From: Thalassobacterium maritimum | Lineage (GTDB): Bacteria; Verrucomicrobiota; Verrucomicrobiia; Opitutales; Coraliomargaritaceae | Assembly: GCF_031127805.1 (NCBI RefSeq) | Contig: NZ_JARXHW010000018.1 | Location: 1-64,000 of the forward strand | Reading direction: 5' to 3' | Length of the DNA stretch: 64,000 bases | Part shown: positions 36,774 to 46,600 of the stretch, piece by piece | Layout of the letters: each line of letters starts with the position of its first letter | Position numbering within the stretch: the stretch's first letter is position 1 | Position numbers and translations under genes: made by a program | Notes under the pieces: model-generated | Database searches by the model: none | What the model was told of the DNA's origin: nothing | What the model saw: only the letters and a program-made list of their open reading frames with translations

Positions 36774-37601
36774 TCACTCCCCCCAGGAAGGTGGCACCAA
36801 GAAATAAGGCTCCGTCGAATCAGGCAGACAAAACAAAGTACAACGCTCTGTGGCCAGTTTGTGTAAATGCGCTGCGGAAACGACTTCTAGCTGCCCCTTG
36901 GCCTGCGGGCTCAACTCGACAGGCCAGAACGCTTTCGGAATGATCCTGACTTCAGTGCACTTGGGAAAATACTGCGGCCACTCACTGAGGTATAGCCATC
37001 GGCCCAGTCGTGCAGTGGCCGACATAAAATCCAGTTGTGGAAACTCTGCCCACCCCATCGGTAGAAAAAGACAGCCGTAAATGAGTTGTCGCGTTTCGAT
37101 GGCTTCAATCCCAAAACGCTGGCGTAAGAGCTGACGCGTTTCCGGCAAGCGACTCAATTGCAACTGATGCCTGCGCAGACGCTCCAGCTTGCGTTGCCAA
37201 TTGTCGCGCGGGTCCGGCCCGGGAAACTGCCAGCCATCGCGCCCTTTGACTGCGAGATAAAATTTAACTGCCAACTCCAAATGCAGATACTGATCCTGCA
37301 CAAGATCGTGCAAGAGGAAGTCCAGCTCCCCCAAGGTGCGCCCGCTCTCGGCGAAGACCTGCAAGTGACTCGCCAACAGCTCAAAGTCAGCGGACGATTC
37401 CAAGAGTCGACCGAGCGCTTGCTCGTAGAGGTGCCCCAACTTTTGGTCAAAGCGAAGCGGCTCAACAGCGCATGCGCCCGTGGAGCCCAATCGCGAACGA
37501 TCCAGCACCGCCGCCTCCGGCAGGTCCCCGATCAAGAGCGGCGCCGAACGAAGGCTTTCGAGGATGAGTTGAGTGGGCGTCGCAGCGATCATTACCCCCA
37601 A
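36774..37601 (-). CDS. DUF1853 family protein
   Basis: Cytosolic protein of 275 residues. GELDFLLHDLVQDQYLHLEL (about 92) and LAVKFYLAVKGRDGWQFPGP with PDPRDNWQRKLERLRRHQLQ match the DUF1853 pattern, which resembles nuclease-like folds and has conserved H, D and K/R residues. No signal peptide or membrane helix. It is convergent with the H1-like gene. Function in the family is not established. Confidence 0.8.
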   Translation of the reverse strand: MGVMIAATPTQLILESLRSAPLLIGDLPEAAVLDRSRLGSTGACAVEPLRFDQKLGHLYEQALGRLLESSADFELLASHLQVFAESGRTLGELDFLLHDLVQDQYLHLELAVKFYLAVKGRDGWQFPGPDPRDNWQRKLERLRRHQLQLSRLPETRQLLRQRFGIEAIETRQLIYGCLFLPMGWAEFPQLDFMSATARLGRWLYLSEWPQYFPKCTEVRIIPKAFWPVELSPQAKGQLEVVSAAHLHKLATERCTLFCLPDSTEPYFLVPPSWGE

Positions 37602-37650
37602 TAAGCGACCTATTTAAAGCAAAACTTCAATATTCTTTCCTGCCAAGCCC

Positions 37651-37733
37651 CCCCGGTTCAGAGAACCGAAGCTACAACTCCCCGGTTCAGAGAACCGAAG
37701 CTACAACTCCCCGGTTCAGAGAACCGAAGCTAC
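37651..37733. repeat. Three tandem 29-bp repeats with an internal palindrome
   Basis: Two complete 29-bp units (37651-37679, 37680-37708) and a 25-bp third unit (37709-37733) are identical. Each starts CCCC, then carries GGTTC-AGA-GAACC, then GAAGCTACAACT. They fill the gap between the DUF1853 gene and fpg. The palindromic core suggests a mobile or dispersed intergenic repeat; no spacers vary, so this is not a CRISPR. Confidence 0.9.
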
Positions 37734-37750
37734 GCGACTTCCTACTTCAG

Positions 37751-38554
37751 CTACTTCTGGCAGCGTGGACAATGGTAGGTGCCGCGTTGGCCGAGGACGG
37801 TTTTGACCACAGGCGTCTTTTTGCAAAGTTGACATTCTTGCTGGTAGAAAACCACCAGGTTTTGCACGCCGGTGCCCTTGTCGCCTTTAGTATCACGGTA
37901 GCCACCTCCAAAAGCGACGCCGCCGCGGGTGATGGTGCCGTTAATTACCGTCGAAACAGCGCGATAGAGTTTATTGATTTCCCGAGTGCTCAGGCTTTGG
38001 ACCAATCGATGCGGCAAGACTCTAGCATGCGCGCAAATCTCGTTGGCGATATAATTACCAGTGCCCGCAAAGAGCGACTGATCCAGCAGCGAGACTTTCA
38101 CCGCCCGCTGCGGATAGCGCAGCAGGCAGGCCTTAAAATAGCGCGCGGTAAATTCAGGCGACAAGAGATCGTGCCCCAGCTCGGCCAGCTTCGCGGCGGC
38201 CCGTGGCTCGTCGTATAAATACATGTGTCCGAAACGGCGCGGATCAACATAGCCGAGGTAGCCGGAATCGCTGGTAAATTGCACATGCGTATGCTTGGTC
38301 GTGATCCACTCGGACGCGATCAACCATCCGCCCGACATGCCGAGATGGCTCAACAAGTGGCGGCCATCGTCGAGCATGAAATCCAACAGCTTCCCCTTGC
38401 GCTCGACTCTTAGCAAACTGCATCCTACCAGGTGATCCATGGGCGTGTGCACAATCGAATCCGCGACTCGACTCAACGAGCAGCGCTGAATGCGAAAAGG
38501 CATGATCGCGTTCAGCTGGTCTTGAATGGTTTTAACTTCGGGCAGTTCCGGCAT
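37751..38554 (-). CDS. mutM: Formamidopyrimidine-DNA glycosylase (MutM/Fpg)
   Basis: DNA repair enzyme of 267 residues excising oxidised purines. The mature N-terminus MPELPEVKTI provides the catalytic P2 and E3; VERKGKLLDF carries the conserved Lys, and the zinc finger CQLC...CPRC closes the protein (GQRGTYHCPRC) with its phosphate-binding Arg. The start at 38554 is fixed by the need for Pro at position 2; an open frame to 38635 is not used. Confidence 0.95.
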   Translation of the reverse strand: MPELPEVKTIQDQLNAIMPFRIQRCSLSRVADSIVHTPMDHLVGCSLLRVERKGKLLDFMLDDGRHLLSHLGMSGGWLIASEWITTKHTHVQFTSDSGYLGYVDPRRFGHMYLYDEPRAAAKLAELGHDLLSPEFTARYFKACLLRYPQRAVKVSLLDQSLFAGTGNYIANEICAHARVLPHRLVQSLSTREINKLYRAVSTVINGTITRGGVAFGGGYRDTKGDKGTGVQNLVVFYQQECQLCKKTPVVKTVLGQRGTYHCPRCQK

Positions 38555-38692
38555 AGCTAGAAGTGCAAAAAAGGCTAGCGTGTGTAAACTGCAAGTAGAA
38601 TTGAGCGACTGCGCTCTCACTCGGGTCGCATACACACATGACAGCCAACTTCCTAACCTTGCCTAACGGGATATAAATCATAAGGTATCAGT

Positions 38693-40750
38693 ATGAAATC
38701 TATAGCTAGCCTCTTCTCCGCATTGATTTTGGGAGTTTTACTCGGCCGAATGGCTTTCCACGAATCCAGCAAAACGATACGGGATACCGAACTCAACATC
38801 CAAGACGCTGAAGAAAGCTCGGCTATAACCGAATGGCAAGCATCCCCCCCAGTATTAGCCTCGGAGTCCTCGTGGAACAATATCTACTCGACGATGACGC
38901 GGATCGATCAATCTGATGCACAAGGCTTAGCGAGTATCGCGGTCGCGCTAACAGAACAAACCGAAGCACCCATAGCTAAGACCGCGCTTGAAATGACCGT
39001 GCGACGCTGGGCTGAGTTGGATCGGGACGGGGCGCTAGAATTTGCCAAGTCACACCTGCAGGCCACAGAGGAGAGCCCTGCCCTATCAGCCATCTTAAGA
39101 ATATGGACGAGCGAAGACAGTCAGGCAGCTTGGATGTATGCCACAGAATCAGGAACAGATTCGCGGCTAAAGAAGAAGATGCAGCAGACAATCATTAGTC
39201 AGCTCGCCATTACAGATCCGCTGCACGCACTCCACTTAATGTCACATAGCGAGCTATCAAGCGTGCGAAACGATTCCGCCCTGATCGTATCGATTTTCCA
39301 TCAACTCGCCACAGAGGATGCCGAAAGCGCGATCATCGAAGCGGATCAGTTAACTACAGCTTCCAAGCGTGATGCTTATGGTGCCATCCTCGCCTATTTA
39401 GGAGCCAACGCCCCAAGCCGCGGGCTCGAACTACTAGAGACATTGCCAAATACGGCATCCATAGCTTGGAGCTATCAGCAGAGTTTTGTGAGCAGTTGGG
39501 TGAAGAAGGACCTCCAAGCGGCAGGGCGCCAGCTCATAGCGATGGAGTCTTCCGAGCTGCAGAATCAACTGATTGGCGCGTTTATGAGTCGCGCAGCCTA
39601 TCGTGACATCGATGCGACGCTTGAATGGGCAGAAAAAAATAATCAGAATCCTGCGCTCGATCATGGCTGGCGCTCCTTGATGTGGGCATTGGCTCGCTCC
39701 GATTTGGATAAAGGAATCGCACTGATTTCTAACGACGGCCTAGTCACCCCACAAGCGCGTGATGGTTTCCTTAAATCGTGGTTAACCATAAACCCACAAG
39801 AGGTCGCCAACTGGAGCCAATTGCATTTAGACTCAAATGAAATTACGGATATTTTTCGCCATGATATCAGGCAAATCACACAATCAGCTCCCAGCGCAGC
39901 GATGCAACTCATCGATTTGATGTCTCCGGGCGATGCCCGTGACAGCGTCATACAGCAAAACATCTATGGGCTCGCAGCCGCAGATACGATGGGCACCCTC
40001 AATTGGGTACTCACACAACCAGACGATGCGATCCGCCAAGCTGCCCTTCAAAACGTCATCGGCTCTTGGGCCAAGATAGAGCCCGAACAAGCCGCAGCAT
40101 ACACCTTTGAGAATTTTAGCGAAAACAGCATATTGCTTGTAGATCTAGCTAAGTCGGTTGCAAGCAACTGGGCAAAACATGACCCTTCCGAAGCACTCAT
40201 CTGGGCAAGAGCAATCAAAGCAGAAGAGATCCGTCAAGAAGCCGTGGGCTACGCTTTGAGCGCTTGGGCAAGAAACGACAATACTGCGGCGGGCAATTAT
40301 ATCCTGGCCATGCCAGCCGATGAGGCTCGCTCAAGTTACATCAGACGACACGTTTTATTTACAACAAAAGACAATCCTCAGAAAGCATTGGAATGGATCG
40401 AAGCTCTGCCCGAACAGGAAAAAACAGACTCCTTGACACAGAGTTTCGTCGCGGGCTGGGTGGGCGAAGATTCACTGGCCGCCTCCGAATGGGTCAACAG
40501 TCTCGCAGAGGGCCACCAACGAGATGTCGCAGCCACCGAGCTGGTCGGTCAAATTTATCAAAAATCTCCCAAAGACGCACTCCCCTGGGCCTATTCGATC
40601 GAGAATGAAAAGTTACGCAATCAAGCACTCGGCAACATCGTCAGTGGAGCCAGTCGCTTGGATCAGGCGGTCGTCCAAGAAGCAATTAATGCGATGACGC
40701 TACCAGAAAAGCAAATGAAGTGGTATCGAGAACGATATCTCAAAGAATGA
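38693..40750 (+). CDS. Membrane-anchored repeat (alpha-solenoid) protein
   Basis: Protein of 685 residues with an N-terminal hydrophobic segment (ASLFSALILGVLLGRMAF) and then tandem helical repeats of about 33-37 residues with the pattern W-A-x-x-D/E-P-x-x-A (for example SWAKIEPEQAAAYTF, NWAKHDPSEALIWARAI, AWARNDNTAAGNYILAMP, GWVGEDSLAASEWVNSL). The repeats are related to TPR-like solenoids common in Verrucomicrobiota and Planctomycetota, often in large paralogous sets. It probably acts as a binding scaffold; partner unknown. Confidence 0.7.
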   Translation: MKSIASLFSALILGVLLGRMAFHESSKTIRDTELNIQDAEESSAITEWQASPPVLASESSWNNIYSTMTRIDQSDAQGLASIAVALTEQTEAPIAKTALEMTVRRWAELDRDGALEFAKSHLQATEESPALSAILRIWTSEDSQAAWMYATESGTDSRLKKKMQQTIISQLAITDPLHALHLMSHSELSSVRNDSALIVSIFHQLATEDAESAIIEADQLTTASKRDAYGAILAYLGANAPSRGLELLETLPNTASIAWSYQQSFVSSWVKKDLQAAGRQLIAMESSELQNQLIGAFMSRAAYRDIDATLEWAEKNNQNPALDHGWRSLMWALARSDLDKGIALISNDGLVTPQARDGFLKSWLTINPQEVANWSQLHLDSNEITDIFRHDIRQITQSAPSAAMQLIDLMSPGDARDSVIQQNIYGLAAADTMGTLNWVLTQPDDAIRQAALQNVIGSWAKIEPEQAAAYTFENFSENSILLVDLAKSVASNWAKHDPSEALIWARAIKAEEIRQEAVGYALSAWARNDNTAAGNYILAMPADEARSSYIRRHVLFTTKDNPQKALEWIEALPEQEKTDSLTQSFVAGWVGEDSLAASEWVNSLAEGHQRDVAATELVGQIYQKSPKDALPWAYSIENEKLRNQALGNIVSGASRLDQAVVQEAINAMTLPEKQMKWYRERYLKE

Positions 40751-40818
40751 CAAAGAAATCTGGCTACGCATGCCAGGTCATTTGACTTTACTCGATTTAT
40801 CGTATCCAACAGTGCGCT

Positions 40819-41127
40819 ATGTTTCGTTTCGACAGCACACTTCACCGCCTGCGCTCCGTAGGCACCTGGGAAGCCATCTCCTCGATCTTGCTCTTCGGCA
40901 TTGCGATGCCGCTTAAATATATTTGGGGCAACGATGTGCTGATCCGGCCAATCGGGATGGCACACGGCATTTTGTGGATGGCCTACGTAGGCTTTGCCTT
41001 ACTGGGTCAGCTGGATTACAAGTGGTCGTGGAAACTCACCGGCTGGCTACTGGTCGCCAGTATCGTGCCGGCCGGACCACTGTTCGCCGACGCAAAGTTG
41101 CTAAAAGCTTACGAAGCCAAGGTGTAG
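40819..41127 (+). CDS. DUF3817 small membrane protein
   Basis: Protein of 102 residues with three hydrophobic segments and the motifs WEAISSILLFGIAMPLKYIW and GMAHGILWMAYVG, the conserved pattern of the DUF3817 family of small integral membrane proteins. Function of the family is unknown. A 22-bp inverted repeat lies just downstream. Confidence 0.9.
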   Translation: MFRFDSTLHRLRSVGTWEAISSILLFGIAMPLKYIWGNDVLIRPIGMAHGILWMAYVGFALLGQLDYKWSWKLTGWLLVASIVPAGPLFADAKLLKAYEAKV

Positions 41128-41192
41128 TCACGAGCTTCCAGCTTGTGCACGGGTGCTGCAACCATCTCCGACAAGCTGGAAGCTTGTCACTA
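41125..41192. repeat. Imperfect 22-bp inverted repeat
   Basis: Arms at 41125-41146 and 41171-41192 are complementary at 20 of 22 positions, centred on AGCTTCCAGCTTGT, with a 24-base spacer. The left arm overlaps the last codon of the DUF3817 gene. No T-tract follows. It resembles a REP-like or dispersed palindromic element more than a standard terminator. Confidence 0.8.
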
Positions 41193-41245
41193 CGAACGCG
41201 CTCTATGAAGTTGCAGTTTCGCTGAATCGCGCCACAGTTCGAACT

Positions 41246-41884
41246 ATGAAAGTATTTTATGCGATCGTTTGTGCTGCGATGATTTTCTCTGCCACTGGCT
41301 GCCAGTCGGTTTATTATGCCTCCATGGAGAAGCTCGGCATCGAAAAACGTGAGTTGATGGTCGATCGGGTGGAAGACGCCCGCGATGAACAAGAAGAGGC
41401 TAAGGAAACTTTTGCCGACGCACTCGAGGCCTTCACCGCCGTGACGGAGTATCAGGGCGGCGATTTAGAGGCGGTTTATAGCAAAATCAACGCGGCCTAC
41501 GAAGACAGTTTGAAAGCCGCCGAGCGCGTCTCCAAACGTATCGACAAAGTCGAGTCGGTGGCCGAAGCACTCTTCGCGGAATGGGAACAAGAACTGGAGT
41601 CCTACCAAAGCGCTAGCCTGCGTAGCTCCAGCCAACGCTCACTGCGCGAGACCCGCGCCAGCTACAATGGCATGGTAACTAAGATGCGCAAAGCCGAAGC
41701 CAGCATGGCCCCCGTGGTCGAACTGTTTCAAGATCAAGTGCTCTACCTGAAGCACAACCTGAACGCTCGCGCGATCGCCGCGCTGGATGTGGAAGTGGTC
41801 AAAATCCAAGAAGAAGTCGCCAGCCTGGTCAAAGAAATGGAAGCTTCTATCGACGAAGCCAATGCGTTTATGAGTCGGCTGTAG
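41246..41884 (+). CDS. DUF2959 lipoprotein
   Basis: Protein of 212 residues with a lipoprotein signal (MKVFYAIVCAAMIFSATGCQ; lipid-modified Cys at 19) and long coiled-coil helices (about 40-120, DARDEQEEAKETFADALEAF). These match DUF2959. It should be anchored at the outer or inner membrane, facing the periplasm. Start 41246 begins the signal; an open frame to 41153 crosses the inverted repeat and is not used. Function of the family is not established. Confidence 0.85.
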   Translation: MKVFYAIVCAAMIFSATGCQSVYYASMEKLGIEKRELMVDRVEDARDEQEEAKETFADALEAFTAVTEYQGGDLEAVYSKINAAYEDSLKAAERVSKRIDKVESVAEALFAEWEQELESYQSASLRSSSQRSLRETRASYNGMVTKMRKAEASMAPVVELFQDQVLYLKHNLNARAIAALDVEVVKIQEEVASLVKEMEASIDEANAFMSRL

Positions 41885-41889
41885 ACAGC

Positions 41890-42390
41890 TCAACTCGCGT
41901 CCACTGCATTCAAAGACGCGACAATCTCACGCTCAAAAACAAGGAGCCCCTGCGTGAGCTGCTCCGTCAAACGGGCTTCATCGGCCAGCGAAAAATCATC
42001 GGACAGTATCGCTTTCACGATAGCTACATTCCCCACAGCGGGCTCAAGCAGTGGATGCTGATTGTATCCAGCTTGCCGTAACAATCCCCAATAACATTTG
42101 CCCACATCGCGATTGCGTGCGGTGAGCCAAACTTCAAAGTTAAACGTTTCGTAATTAAAAAGAACCGTCAGCTTGAGATCACGCTCCTTTAGCGGCTCTG
42201 GAAAAAATGCGAAATGAGTGATATCCAAATAGCCTTGGTAAATTCCTGACACCTGCCGTGGACCATGTTGTTCAGCCAAAGCAGATCGCAATCGCGCCAT
42301 GTAGGATACGATTCCCTTATAGGCATTTCGAATGGAGCCCTCTTTTAAACGGGCACGTAACTCTTGAATGTCTTGATCAATATCACTCAT
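41890..42390 (-). CDS. DUF7000-like protein
   Basis: Cytosolic protein of 166 residues. GSIRNAYKGIVSYMARLRSA, IYQGYLDITHFAFFPEPLKE and NFEVWLTARNRDVGKCYW are the hallmarks of this small family (DUF7000 as I recall it). It is convergent with the DUF2959 lipoprotein and 22 bp downstream of the AraC-type regulator on the same strand, so the two may be cotranscribed. Function unknown. Confidence 0.7.
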   Translation of the reverse strand: MSDIDQDIQELRARLKEGSIRNAYKGIVSYMARLRSALAEQHGPRQVSGIYQGYLDITHFAFFPEPLKERDLKLTVLFNYETFNFEVWLTARNRDVGKCYWGLLRQAGYNQHPLLEPAVGNVAIVKAILSDDFSLADEARLTEQLTQGLLVFEREIVASLNAVDAS

Positions 42391-42412
42391 TTCGCAGCTC
42401 TCATTAGATTAG

Positions 42413-43327
42413 TTATACTTTTTCTTTGAGTGGGATACAGATGTCGACCAACCACTTCCCCTCGGGGTGCTCCATTCCATTATTCTGATAGAGCTCAAAG
42501 CAAGGGCCATCTCCGGCCTCGAATCCGCTATCGCACAGCCAGACAAAGGCATCTTGCCAGGCCTGCTGAAATGCATCCTCCGTCACTTCGGCATGATGCA
42601 CCACATAGGAGCCTCCACGGATTGTCTGAATACAGACCTTCCCCTCTGCGGCGGTGCCAGCGGGCACCATGATGCAGGCATCAAAACGGCATTTCTCCGC
42701 CGGCGTGACCTCGGGGTTGTCCCAATAGATTGCCAGCATCTTACCGGGAGCGATTAAATTGCGAGGTCCCGCATACTCCATTAATTCGATAAATGCCGGC
42801 TGGCAGGTTTCTTTGCTATAGGCCCCCATCCGGCGGACATAGGCAACTTCAGATTCAGGTAGAACTTTAACTTCTGTATTCATTTTCATTTTCTTCGTTA
42901 GTTTGGATAGATTCTTTGTGACTGAATCTACATCATACCTAATTTGGAAAAGAGATGCGTTTTCGTTCTTGCTGAGCCTGTGTCCAATCTTGCTATGACG
43001 ATACTCGGTGGGGCTAAGGCTAAAGTGCTTACGAAAGGCTTTCGCAAAATTCTGCGAACTAGAGAAGCCGCACTCTATCGCGATGGTGGTGATATCACCG
43101 CCCGGCGTAGCAATCAAACGACTGGCCGCGGATTCCAGTCGTAGACGACGCGTAAAGCTAGCAACCGTTTCACCAACGGAGGCCTTAAATATACGGTGAA
43201 AATGAAAGGCAGAAAAGGAAGCAGACGCCGCGATCTCCTCCAGTGAAAGCTCACGCTCAAGATTCTGGCTGATAAAATTCATCGCGCAGCATATGCGCTT
43301 CTGGTAATCGACAGTCTTGGGCTCCAT
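42413..43327 (-). CDS. AraC-family regulator with GyrI-like ligand domain
   Basis: Transcription factor of 304 residues. The N-terminal AraC/XylS DNA-binding domain spans about 8-108 (LSLEEIAASASFSAFHFHRIF, then IAIECGFSSSQNFAKAFRKH). The C-terminal half (about 150-304, VAYVRRMGAYSKETCQPAFI, ending VDICIPLKEKV) is a GyrI-like effector-binding domain. This Rob/SoxS-like order (DNA-binding first) is typical of regulators that sense drugs or hydrophobic small molecules. Target genes are unknown; the DUF7000 gene follows at once. Confidence 0.9.
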   Translation of the reverse strand: MEPKTVDYQKRICCAMNFISQNLERELSLEEIAASASFSAFHFHRIFKASVGETVASFTRRLRLESAASRLIATPGGDITTIAIECGFSSSQNFAKAFRKHFSLSPTEYRHSKIGHRLSKNENASLFQIRYDVDSVTKNLSKLTKKMKMNTEVKVLPESEVAYVRRMGAYSKETCQPAFIELMEYAGPRNLIAPGKMLAIYWDNPEVTPAEKCRFDACIMVPAGTAAEGKVCIQTIRGGSYVVHHAEVTEDAFQQAWQDAFVWLCDSGFEAGDGPCFELYQNNGMEHPEGKWLVDICIPLKEKV

Positions 43328-43542
43328 GAATGTTTCGTTGTTTTAAGGCTTACAGCAATTGAAGTCACGAGAGTATAATGAGATGCGAAGCGCCATTGCA
43401 AGCGCACGGCGCAGAGCCTTTTACCTAAGAGGCTGGACTGATTCTGTGCCTAAAAGGTTGGAGTTCCGTCTCTTGACACGGCGTAGCTCGGAGAGCGTAG
43501 ACGGTTTAGACGGTCGCGTCGTGCCAGCCCGCTCACACAAAA

Positions 43543-43576
43543 CAGCCCCTGACCGCGATGCGCGATACAGGGGCTG
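43543..43576 (-). terminator. Rho-independent terminator of pyruvate carboxylase
   Basis: CAGCCCCTG (43543-43551) pairs with CAGGGGCTG (43568-43576), with an inner CGCG/CGCG stem. On the minus strand it is followed by TTTTGTG. The rest of 43328-43602 shows nothing recognisable. Confidence 0.85.
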
Positions 43577-43602
43577 CTGAAAAACTACGACGGATCCGAC
43601 GA

Positions 43603-46600
43603 CTAGCGTAACTTGACCAAGAGGTCCTTACTTTCGACCTGGTCGCCGGCCTGAACTTCGACTTGATCGATGATGCCGTCGGCGAGTGCGTAGACGGTCG
43701 TCTGCATCTTCATGGCTTCCAGAATAGCGAGCTTGTCGCCCTTCTTCACCTTGTGGCCCACGGTAGCTGTCACTGCACTCACCATCGCAGGGATGGGTGC
43801 ACCGACTTGCATCTTGTCCGCAGAGTCGGCTTTGACGCGGCGCTTAGTCTCGGACTGAATCGAGTGGTCCTTGATGACACACTCACGGGCACGGCCGTTG
43901 AGCTCGAAGGTGAGTGTGCGCAGGCCTTCTTTATCAGGCTCGCTGACGTAGATGAGTTTAATAATAAGCACTTTGCCCTCTTCGATCTCGACCGATATTT
44001 CCTCGCCGGGCTTGAGACCGTAGAAGAACGCGGGAGTCGGCAACACGCGGGCGTGCCCATACTCGTTGATATATTTGACCAGATCCTTGAAGACCTGTGG
44101 ATACATCAGGTATGCGTAGAGATCATCGTCGTTGCATTCGCTGCGCTTAGTGATCGCCTTGACCTCTTCGCGAGTCGCCGCGAGATCGACTTTTTCGGCA
44201 CGGGCGCCGGGGCGGCCTTTGTAAGGTTTGCGATCACCAAGCACGACCTTTTGCACATCCTTGGGCCAGCCGCCCTTGGGTTGGCCGAGGCCACCGGAGA
44301 GCATGTCGACCACCGACTCAGGAAATGCAGTGCCGGGCTCGAGGTTGACCATATCCTTGGGCTCAACGCCCTTGGTCAGCAGGAACATGGATAAGTCGCC
44401 CACAACTTTGGAAGACGGTGTGACTTTGACAATGTCGCCGAGCACTTCGTTGACCTCGTGGTAGTAACGCACCACTTCCGGCCAGCGTGCGCCGAGGCCG
44501 AGGGCGCGGGCTTGCTCGCGCAGGTTGGTGTATTGACCGCCTGGCATTTCGTGGCGATAAACTTCGGCACTGCCAAACTTGGGGCTGGTGTCGAAAGGCT
44601 CGTAGTATTGGCGAATCGCCTCCCAGTAGATGGAGAGGTCGTCGAAGAACTTTTGATCCAGACCGGTATCGCGTTTATCGCCGCGCATGGCGTTGATAAT
44701 CGAGTTCAGGTTGGGCTGTGCGGTGAGTCCGGAGAGCGACGCGATCGAAAGGTCGACCGCGTCAACGCCTGCTTCGGCTGCCTTGATAATAGACGCACCG
44801 GCGATACCGCTGGAGTCGTGCGTGTGGAAGTGCACTGGCAGCGCCACTGCAGCGCGCAGGGCCTTGATCAGTTTATAGGCTGCGTGCGGATGGCAGAGGC
44901 CGGACATGTCCTTGAGCGCGATGATATGAGCACCCATTTTCTCCAGCTCTTGGGCCATTTGGACGTAATACTCGAGGGTGTATTTGTCGCGGTCGTCGTT
45001 GAGGATATCGCCGGTGTAGCAAATAGTAGCCTCACACACGGAATTGGTATCCTTGCGAATCGAGTCCATCGCGACCTTGAGGTTCGGCAAGTAGTTGAGC
45101 GAATCGAAGACGCGGAAGATATCCATGCCGCACTCAGCGGAGTGCTTGATGAAGCCACGGATGACGTTGTCCGGATAATTGGAATAACCGACCCCGTTGG
45201 CGCCGCGCAGCAACATCTGAAAACAGATATTGGGGATGCGTTCCCGCAAACGACGCAAGCGCTTGAATGGATTCTCATGCAGGAAGCGCATGGACGTGTC
45301 GAAGGTGGCACCGCCCCAGCATTCGAGACTGTAGAGTTTGTCACCGTGTTGTGCGATCGCGTCGGCAACTTCCAGCTGATCTGAGCTACGCATGCGTGCG
45401 GCCAGCAGTGATTGATGCGCATCGCGCATGGTGGTGTCGGTGATCAATAGGCGCTTTTGCTTACGCGTCCACTCGGCAAATTTCTCGGGGCCGTGCTTGG
45501 TCAGGTAGTCCTTAGTGCCCGCGGGTTTAGGCTGCTTGGGATCGTAGTCAGGAACGATCACAGGCAAATCCATCAGCGGCACGGGACGGCCTTTCACTTG
45601 ATCGTTGCCATTAACGATGGTCTCCCCGAGCAGCTTAAGTAGCTTGGTGGCACGGTCACGGCGGCGGCTGAAGTTAAAGAGCGCCGGCGTGGTATCGATC
45701 AACGTCGTGATGGCCTCCCCAGTGAGGAAAGTATCGTGGTGAATGACGTTCTCAATGAAGGGGATATTAGTCTTCACGCCACGGATACGGAACTCACGCA
45801 GCGCACGGTCCATACGCTGGATCGCGAGCTCAAAGGTGCGCGCGGAAGCAGTGAGCTTGACCAGCAAGGAATCGTAGAAGGGAGTAATCACAGCCCCGGT
45901 ATCGCCCATGGCGCCGTCGAGGCGAATGCCCAGGCCGGCGGCACTGCGGTAGTTGACAATCTTACCGTAATCAGGTGCGAAATTTTTCTCAGGGTCTTCC
46001 GTGGTGATGCGAGCCTGGATGGCGTAACCGTTACGTGGCACATCCTCTTGCGCAGGGATGCCGATCTCGTCGCTAAAGAGACTATACCCCTGAGCAATGA
46101 GGCACTGTGTGCGCACGATATCGATGCCAGTAATCACCTCCGTCACCGTGTGCTCCACCTGAATGCGTGGGTTCATTTCGATGAAGAACCACTCGTGAGT
46201 ATCCAGATCCAACAAGAACTCAACAGTGCCGGCATTGTAGTAGCCAATGGACTTGGCGATCTTGACGGCCGCATCGCAGAGGTCTTTACGCACATCATCA
46301 GGAAGGCCCACCGAGGGTGCGATCTCGATGACCTTTTGGTGACGACGCTGCACCGAGCAGTCGCGCTCGTGCAGGTGCACAACGTTGCCCTGCTTATCGC
46401 CCAAGATTTGAACTTCGATGTGTTTCGCGCGCCCAATATAGCGCTCAAGAAAGACCGCATCATTTCCAAAAGCGCGGCCTGCCTCGCCCTGTGCTTCGTC
46501 CAGCAGCGGAATTAAATCCTTAGGATCTTTCACCACGCGCATACCGCGCCCGCCACCACCAAAGGCCGCTTTAATGATCAACGGAAAGCCCACTTTTTTC

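Noticed and set aside
37651..37733. Repeat array as a CRISPR
   Set aside because: Units are directly abutting with no variable spacers, and no cas gene is present.
43359..43580. 73-codon frame downstream of the AraC-type gene
   Set aside because: It crosses the pyc terminator and has Arg-rich, structureless sequence.
45736..46515. 259-codon open frame opposite pyruvate carboxylase
   Set aside because: Pyc is full length with all catalytic motifs in the opposite frame; the antisense frame has no recognisable features.
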